Shown here: positions 60,087-64,000 of the stretch, piece after piece
How positions within the stretch are numbered: position 1 is the first letter of the stretch
How the letters are laid out: the number at the start of each line of letters is the position of its first letter
From: Candidatus Opimibacter skivensis
GTDB lineage: Bacteria; Bacteroidota; Bacteroidia; Chitinophagales; Saprospiraceae
Direction: 5' to 3'
Length of the DNA: 64,000 bases
Assembly (NCBI GenBank): GCA_016722045.1
Contig: JADKGY010000006.1
Location: 649,407 to 713,406, forward strand
Made by a program: the position numbers and the translations under genes
The notes under the pieces: model-generated
Database searches by the model: none
Told to the model about the DNA's origin: nothing
Seen by the model: the letters and a program-made list of their open reading frames with translations, nothing else

Positions 60087-60308
60087 TCAAGTACTATCAA
60101 ATCCACCAATATTACTTGGTATTTCCCCACTAAGTAAATTGTTAATTAATTGAATGTCTATAAGATTCGTAAGTACTCCAATTTCATTTGGAATATTCCC
60201 TGAGAGCTGATTAGAGTTCAAATATAAATATCGCAAATTGGTCAAACTGCCAATCCAATTTGGAATATTACCTCCAAGTGGGTTGCCAGCCAAACTTAGA
60301 GTTCTCAA
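60087..60308 (-). CDS. LRR fragment 4 of the broken gene
   Basis: Three LRRs (LRTLSLAGNPLGGNIPNWIG, LRYLYLNSNQLSGNIPNEIG, DIQLINNLLSGEIPSNIGGF). The open frame extends upstream to a break near 60400, where IPS and EIGNILTFTNLYLNVNQLNG follow in shifted frames. Frame is lost again just after GGFDST. Confidence 0.75.
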   Translation of the reverse strand: MRTLSLAGNPLGGNIPNWIGSLTNLRYLYLNSNQLSGNIPNEIGVLTNLIDIQLINNLLSGEIPSNIGGFDST

Positions 60309-60524
60309 GTTTGAAAGATTTTGAAATGTTTGAGGAATACCTCCATTGAGTTGATTAACATTTAAATATAAATTAGTAAATGTTAGAATATTTCCAATTT
60401 CGATGGAATTAATCCACTAAATTTATTTTGTTGAAAATTAAACTACTCAAATTAATTAAGTTTCCAATTTCTAAGGGTATAGTACCAGTTAATTCATTTT
60501 GACCGAGATTTAAATATTGTAAGC

Positions 60525-61799
60525 CTAATAATTATTACAAAATTCATAAGGGAATATTCCAACCAATAGATTATCAGTCATATTTATATTCTTCAAGGAT
60601 AATAGATTTCCTATTTCAGCAGGTAGTTTACCTTTTATATTTTGTCGTGACAACCTAAGTTTATCAACACATCCATTTAAATTTAATTCAACACCAAACC
60701 AAAAATCTAGCGGTTCTAAAAGGTTCCATGTGCTATCCCAGTTTAGTCCTTCAGTATTTTGATACAACGCTACCAATGCCAACGAATCCCTCTCCCTACA
60801 AGTACTCACCAGTCTTATTGTCACCGGCCTGCTGTAAAGTGTAAGCTCTGGCACATGAGGATTTGTCACTTCACATGTGTAAACCCCTTCGTCCAATGAT
60901 TGAAGTGAAGTTAGTTTAAGAAAGTTCTGTCCATTGATCACTCCCAGAGGAGCGCCATCTTTATACCATGTATATACGTTGGTTGTAACTGTATCATCGA
61001 TGCCAAAGAAGATTTTGTAGTCATCACCGTAAGTAAGGGTGGCAGTGTAGGAGGTCCCGATTGAATCTTGGGGGGTGTATCCAAACTCTATGCCCAATGA
61101 TTGAATTGTATCAAAACTATTTATTAAATCTTCAAAACTAAACTGGTTATTGATTAAATATAGATATTCCAATTTGGGAAGCTCTATCAAAGTAGGAGGT
61201 ATCTCACCTGATAACTTATTTTCATTGAGAAAAAGTCCAACTAAATTAGTTAGCTTGTCAAATTCACATGGAATATTTCCTTCCAATTGATTATTTGATA
61301 TTGAAAGTCTGTCCAAATTTTGGAGTTGTCCGAGTTCGGGTGGTATATTTTCATTTAACATATTATAAGTTAACAAGAGTTCAATAAGATTATCAAGATG
61401 ACCCAGTTCCTTTGGTATTTTTCCTCCCAATTGATTATCGGTTAATATTAATTGCTTTAAATTCGAAAGCTGACCTATTTCTTTGGGTATCTCCCCAATT
61501 AGTTGATTAAACTGCAAATTAAGGTGCTCTAAATTTATAAGTCCACCGAGTTCCATGGGAATCTTTCCACTTAATTTATTATTTTGTAAAGCTAGTCTGG
61601 TTAGATTATCGAGTTGTCCAAGTTCAGCTGGTATCTCTCCATTCAATTGGTTCGTAGATAAATTTAGTTTCCTTAAGTTACTAAGTTGTCCAAGTTCAAC
61701 TGGTATCTTTCCCGTTAAAATCCATTTCCAGGAATTGTACCACCAAGGTGAAGTAAACCAAATTACTAAGCTGACCAATCTCCTTGGGTATTTCTCCAT
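60525..61799 (-). CDS. LRR and Ig-like fragment 3 of the broken gene
   Basis: This is the largest piece, 424 codons, of which the first 27 or so are out of frame with the LRR consensus. From LTGKIPVELGQLSNLRKLNL it carries eight LRRs. Next come an Ig-like domain (TNVYTWYKDGAPLGVINGQN, EGVYTCEVTNP) and a second cap, DSLALVALYQNTEGLNWDST. LRR block 2 then begins and is cut off after FPYEFCNN. Confidence 0.8.
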   Translation of the reverse strand: MEKYPRRLVSLVIWFTSPWWYNSWKWILTGKIPVELGQLSNLRKLNLSTNQLNGEIPAELGQLDNLTRLALQNNKLSGKIPMELGGLINLEHLNLQFNQLIGEIPKEIGQLSNLKQLILTDNQLGGKIPKELGHLDNLIELLLTYNMLNENIPPELGQLQNLDRLSISNNQLEGNIPCEFDKLTNLVGLFLNENKLSGEIPPTLIELPKLEYLYLINNQFSFEDLINSFDTIQSLGIEFGYTPQDSIGTSYTATLTYGDDYKIFFGIDDTVTTNVYTWYKDGAPLGVINGQNFLKLTSLQSLDEGVYTCEVTNPHVPELTLYSRPVTIRLVSTCRERDSLALVALYQNTEGLNWDSTWNLLEPLDFWFGVELNLNGCVDKLRLSRQNIKGKLPAEIGNLLSLKNINMTDNLLVGIFPYEFCNNY

Positions 61800-61923
61800 G
61801 AATTTGATTAGAGTACAATCGAAGCATTGTTAATTGAGTGAAATGTCCAATTTCTTCAGGTAAAAACCCATTCAGTCCATTGCCACCTAGTATAATACTA
61901 TCCACACATCCATTCTCATTCAA
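61696..61923 (-). CDS. LRR fragment 2 of the broken gene
   Basis: The true frame runs further upstream than this ATG, to the break near 61990 (NTWYGVILNENGCVDSIILG). It contains LPEEIGHFTQLTMLRLYSNQ and GEIPKEIGQLSNLVYFTL, then loses frame before NGKIP. Confidence 0.7.
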   Translation of the reverse strand: MNENGCVDSIILGGNGLNGFLPEEIGHFTQLTMLRLYSNQIHGEIPKEIGQLSNLVYFTLVVQFLEMDFNGKDTS

Positions 61924-62186
61924 GATAACGCCATACCAGGTATTGATGGGTTGATCAAGATCCCATGCATTTGTCCAATTTGGCCCATCAAACTATTATA
62001 AAGTGCCACAAGTGTTAGAGAATCTCGAACCCGATCACATGTAGAGATCAGAAAATTGTTTTCTCTGTTTTGGTGTGACTGAAATCCAAAATTGGAATTC
62101 TTAGATTCTGCATAGATTGCAGGAAGGATACCTAGACCCATCAGTATTAAAAAATTAAAAAGTGCGAGTCGAAACATTGTAAACAA
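61920..62186 (-). CDS. N-terminal fragment of the broken LRR protein
   Basis: MFRLALFNFLILMGLGILPA is a signal peptide, and DRVRDSLTLVALYNS is the start of the LRR cap found in many Bacteroidota surface proteins. The frame is lost after YNSLMG near 61990, where one extra T would give YNSFDGPNWTNAWD and lead into the next fragment. Confidence 0.75.
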   Translation of the reverse strand: MFTMFRLALFNFLILMGLGILPAIYAESKNSNFGFQSHQNRENNFLISTCDRVRDSLTLVALYNSLMGQIGQMHGILINPSIPGMALS

Positions 62187-62418
62187 ATTAAATTTTAAAC
62201 TTAAGCATCTAAATTTATTGAAGTAAATACGTCAATAACCTTGTAAAGCACAAACGACCTTTATTCTGTCACAAAACTTAGATTTTTGCTCACGAAATGG
62301 ATAGTGTATTGGGAATAGGGACTAAAAACGAGACTGGTGTTTAAAGCAATCAAGCTACATCATAGGAATGAGTTTCCTTCACCTAATTCGGTTGTATTTC
62401 CTGACCTGAATATCTCTT

Positions 62419-63369
62419 TTACATTTTAACGGAACTCTGTTTCTTGAGAATACTAATTTCCACTTGTAATTCCTGGATAGACTTGACTAAAGAAGCAATA
62501 AGTTCCATATATTTTACTGTATAAAGATCATTTGGATTTTCTGGCACATCAACAATAGAATTAGGATAATTTAATTTAGAAAGCGTTGTATAAAGTTCCT
62601 GTGCGATGAATCCTGCATAATATTGATTTGAATTAGAAGTATCAGCTTTTGATTCTTTATCATTCATAAACTCTCCAAGTAGTACACGATCCAACTGATA
62701 AGTTACTGGTCTTAATTTCATGATTAAGTCAAGCCCGGGGACATTTTCACTGACATTTTTCTTTATACGTCCATCAGAAACAATTGACCATCCTACAGCT
62801 CCTCCGATAGAGGTGACATTTCCATTCCCGATTCTGATCTGATTACTCGCATTCAATTGAACACCCTGGCCTAATGCCGTACTATTTTCTATAAGTCCTC
62901 CTGAATTATTATTAGTATGCCATCCGATAAAAGTACAATTGTGATCATCCGTTCCCAGATTACCCGCCAGATCTCCTAAGGCTACATTACCGTACCCGGT
63001 TAAGTTGGCATAGAGCGATTGTGCCCCGATTCCAATATTTTCATAGCCGCTGCTGGAATTGTATAATGCCCGATTGCCTAATCCAATATTTCCATAACCA
63101 TCTAAATTTGCTTGCAAGGACTTAATTCCAATGGCAATATTTCCTGCACTATATTGATTCGTTTTCAAAGCTTCCCAACCGAGCGCTATATTTTCTGTAC
63201 CAACCGTATTACTTGTTAAGGCTCTATGACCAATAGCCAGATTGCTACCTCCTCCTGTATTCGATTTTAATGCCTCCGGTCCTAAAGAAATGTTCCGAGT
63301 ACCGGTATTTACAGTAACACCAAATTCGTCAGAAATAAAAATATTATCATTATTATTAACGAATTCCAT
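62419..63369 (-). CDS. Peptidase S74 (endosialidase chaperone) protein with YadA-like head repeats, main part
   Basis: The 316-codon frame holds repeated GxxNIALGxxAL units (TENIALGWEALKTNQYSAGN, YGNIGLGNRALYNSSSGYEN), as in trimeric adhesin heads. The C-terminal intramolecular chaperone follows: VGWSIVSDGRIKKNVSENVP with the Ser-Asp-x-Arg core, LRPVTYQLD, and YYAGFIAQEL. A final coiled coil ends the protein. Such proteins form trimers and self-cleave. The Met at 63369 is internal: the real start and signal peptide lie at 63475 in another frame, across a six-T run at 63389-63394. With one more T the join reads IEIKKNSAGNSIMEFV. The 232 bp downstream to 62187 show no feature. Confidence 0.82.
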   Translation of the reverse strand: MEFVNNNDNIFISDEFGVTVNTGTRNISLGPEALKSNTGGGSNLAIGHRALTSNTVGTENIALGWEALKTNQYSAGNIAIGIKSLQANLDGYGNIGLGNRALYNSSSGYENIGIGAQSLYANLTGYGNVALGDLAGNLGTDDHNCTFIGWHTNNNSGGLIENSTALGQGVQLNASNQIRIGNGNVTSIGGAVGWSIVSDGRIKKNVSENVPGLDLIMKLRPVTYQLDRVLLGEFMNDKESKADTSNSNQYYAGFIAQELYTTLSKLNYPNSIVDVPENPNDLYTVKYMELIASLVKSIQELQVEISILKKQSSVKM

Positions 63370-63394
63370 AATGGAATTTCCTGCGCTGTTTTTT

Positions 63395-63475
63395 AATTTC
63401 GATCATACTTTGGCCTATAGTCGTTAATTGCATAAAAGAAAATAGTACAAGCAGGGAATAAATATATTTTCTCAT
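63395..63475 (-). pseudogene. Detached signal-peptide segment of the S74 gene
   Basis: The minus strand from 63475 encodes MRKYIYSLLVLFSFMQLTTI followed by GQSMIEIKK, a clear signal peptide. It then leaves frame at a homopolymer. One missing base separates it from the main frame that starts at 63369. Confidence 0.75.
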
Positions 63476-63536
63476 AATATTTATTATTTAATTACTGATT
63501 GCTTAATTTTCACTTGTGAATAAAACAATGAAAACC

Positions 63537-63580
63537 AAAAAAAGCATGCAAAAAATTTATTTCGATCTCTTGCATGCTTT
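63537..63580 (-). terminator. Intrinsic terminator downstream of the CARDB gene
   Basis: On the minus strand AAAGCATGCAA (63580-63570) pairs with TTGCATGCTTT (63551-63541) over an 18-nt loop. The stem's last T bases continue into a run of seven T. It lies about 40 bp after the stop at 63619. Confidence 0.6.
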
Positions 63581-63618
63581 GAATATCTCTTATCTCAATT
63601 TTATTCACCCTGACGATT

Positions 63619-64000
63619 TTAGTTTATTTGAATTTGCTTATAGGAAACATTATTTGCTTCATTTGCTTCATCAACCTGACCATCTGAGTCAGCTCTAAGA
63701 ATGATATACCAAGTACCAGTCGGTAAATTATAAGGAATGGCAAAAGACTCACTTTCTGCACTTGTGCTACCCTGAGACAATCCGGAAACCGGATCAGAAT
63801 CCATATAAATATCATTACTGCTATATGAGTTGTTCGTAGACAAATAATATTTCAACATGCTAGCAACTGCATAAGCATTACCAGAATTTTTTACCGTACA
63901 ACTTACAGTTATAGTAGCTCCGCGATTGGCAGAGGATGGAGCATTTGGATTGATTACAATAAGGTCTGGTTTGGCAACTATGCTAAGTGATATTGCACTC
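63619..64000 (-). CDS. CARDB-domain surface protein, C-terminal end only (5' part outside window)
   Basis: The frame is open through 64000, well beyond the internal Met at 63858. The visible 127 residues form a CARDB domain: KPDLIVINPNAPSSANRGAT, ITVSCTVKNSGNAYA, LKYYLSTNNSYSSNDIYMDS, and PTGTWYIILRADSDGQVDEA followed by NEANNVSYKQIQIN. CARDB domains are Ig-like adhesion modules common in large extracellular proteins. It ends right after the domain without a T9SS tail. What lies upstream cannot be seen. Confidence 0.85.
   Translation of the reverse strand, partial: SAISLSIVAKPDLIVINPNAPSSANRGATITVSCTVKNSGNAYAVASMLKYYLSTNNSYSSNDIYMDSDPVSGLSQGSTSAESESFAIPYNLPTGTWYIILRADSDGQVDEANEANNVSYKQIQIN

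Larger units (their letters stand above)
58948..62186 (-). pseudogene. Leucine-rich-repeat T9SS surface protein gene broken by several frameshifts
   Basis: Five successive open frames read continuously as one protein when single bases are added. Order: signal peptide and cap (61920-62186), LRR block 1 with plant-type repeats (L-x-x-N-x-L-x-G-x-I-P), an Ig-like domain near 60840-61080, a second cap (TEGLNWDSTWN) and LRR block 2, a Cys-rich linker, and a T9SS sorting domain ending at 58948. Breaks lie near 61990 (SFDGPNWTNAWD restored by one T), 61700-61790, 60525, 60400, and at several points from 60020 to 60105. The intact product would be about 1,070 residues. Each break that I could resolve is cured by adding one base. 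Decay or sequencing error are both possible. Confidence 0.8.

Overview
The window reads as chromosomal DNA of a member of the Bacteroidota, most likely a Saprospira-type lineage; the species is not identifiable from sequence alone. The reasons are a SusC/SusD pair, type IX secretion (T9SS) C-terminal domains, a PorU-type C25 sortase-like protein, a DUF2723 membrane protein, AT-rich start regions without clear Shine-Dalgarno sites, and several copies of the Bacteroidota -7 promoter word TAnnTTTG. No tRNA, rRNA, CRISPR array, integrase or transposase was recognised.

Layout. (1) 1-12.9 kb, plus strand: a polysaccharide utilisation locus with two glycoamylase-like/GH144-type hydrolases, a six-repeat T9SS-secreted protein between them, a GH3 beta-glucosidase, SusC and SusD. 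The enzyme set suggests beta-1,2-glucan or a similar beta-glucan as substrate (inference). (2) 13.2-19.7 kb: a DinB-like protein, then cell-surface genes: a MycE-like methyltransferase, an AI-2E family transporter, a rhamnosyltransferase-like protein, a Wzm/Wzt-type polysaccharide exporter and an acyltransferase. (3) 19.7-25.6 kb: a very large PorU/PorU2-like C25 protein and an alpha/beta hydrolase. (4) 26-36.4 kb, minus strand: recX, a mevalonate-kinase-like GHMP kinase, a lipase-like hydrolase, rsgA, a HExxH/propeller/beta-barrel envelope protein, a GGGP-synthase family enzyme, an RluB-like pseudouridine synthase and dnaB. (5) 36.8-52.1 kb: glycosyltransferase, nadB, M28 peptidase, rpiB, DUF2723 protein, OmpA-like protein, rnhB, an ilvE/ECF sigma/anti-sigma cluster and a vanadium-haloperoxidase-like lipoprotein. 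(6) 52.3-57.0 kb, plus strand: a GltD-like flavo-iron-sulfur oxidoreductase followed by korA and korB; korB is interrupted by a one-base frameshift. (7) 57-64 kb, minus strand: an AT-richer block of surface repeat proteins (propeller, plant-type leucine-rich repeats, peptidase S74 head protein, CARDB protein). The LRR gene and the S74 gene are broken by single-base frameshifts.

The most unusual feature is between the genes. Most longer spacers hold small repeats with a shared architecture but locus-specific sequence: heptamer tandem arrays (YGAATAA, TAAGCAA, TATTCAG, ATAGTGA), some flanking a common core; short hairpins with three-base loops; 32-bp tandem palindromes; and a hairpin with an identical 27-nt core but different, still complementary, outer arms at 38.1 and 50.5 kb. 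Several arrays supply the stop codon of the adjacent gene, and one such palindrome lies inside the N-terminal coding region of a gene at 28.4 kb. They resemble cyanobacterial STRR heptamers and REP-type palindromes in style and are the best candidate here for an incompletely described system.
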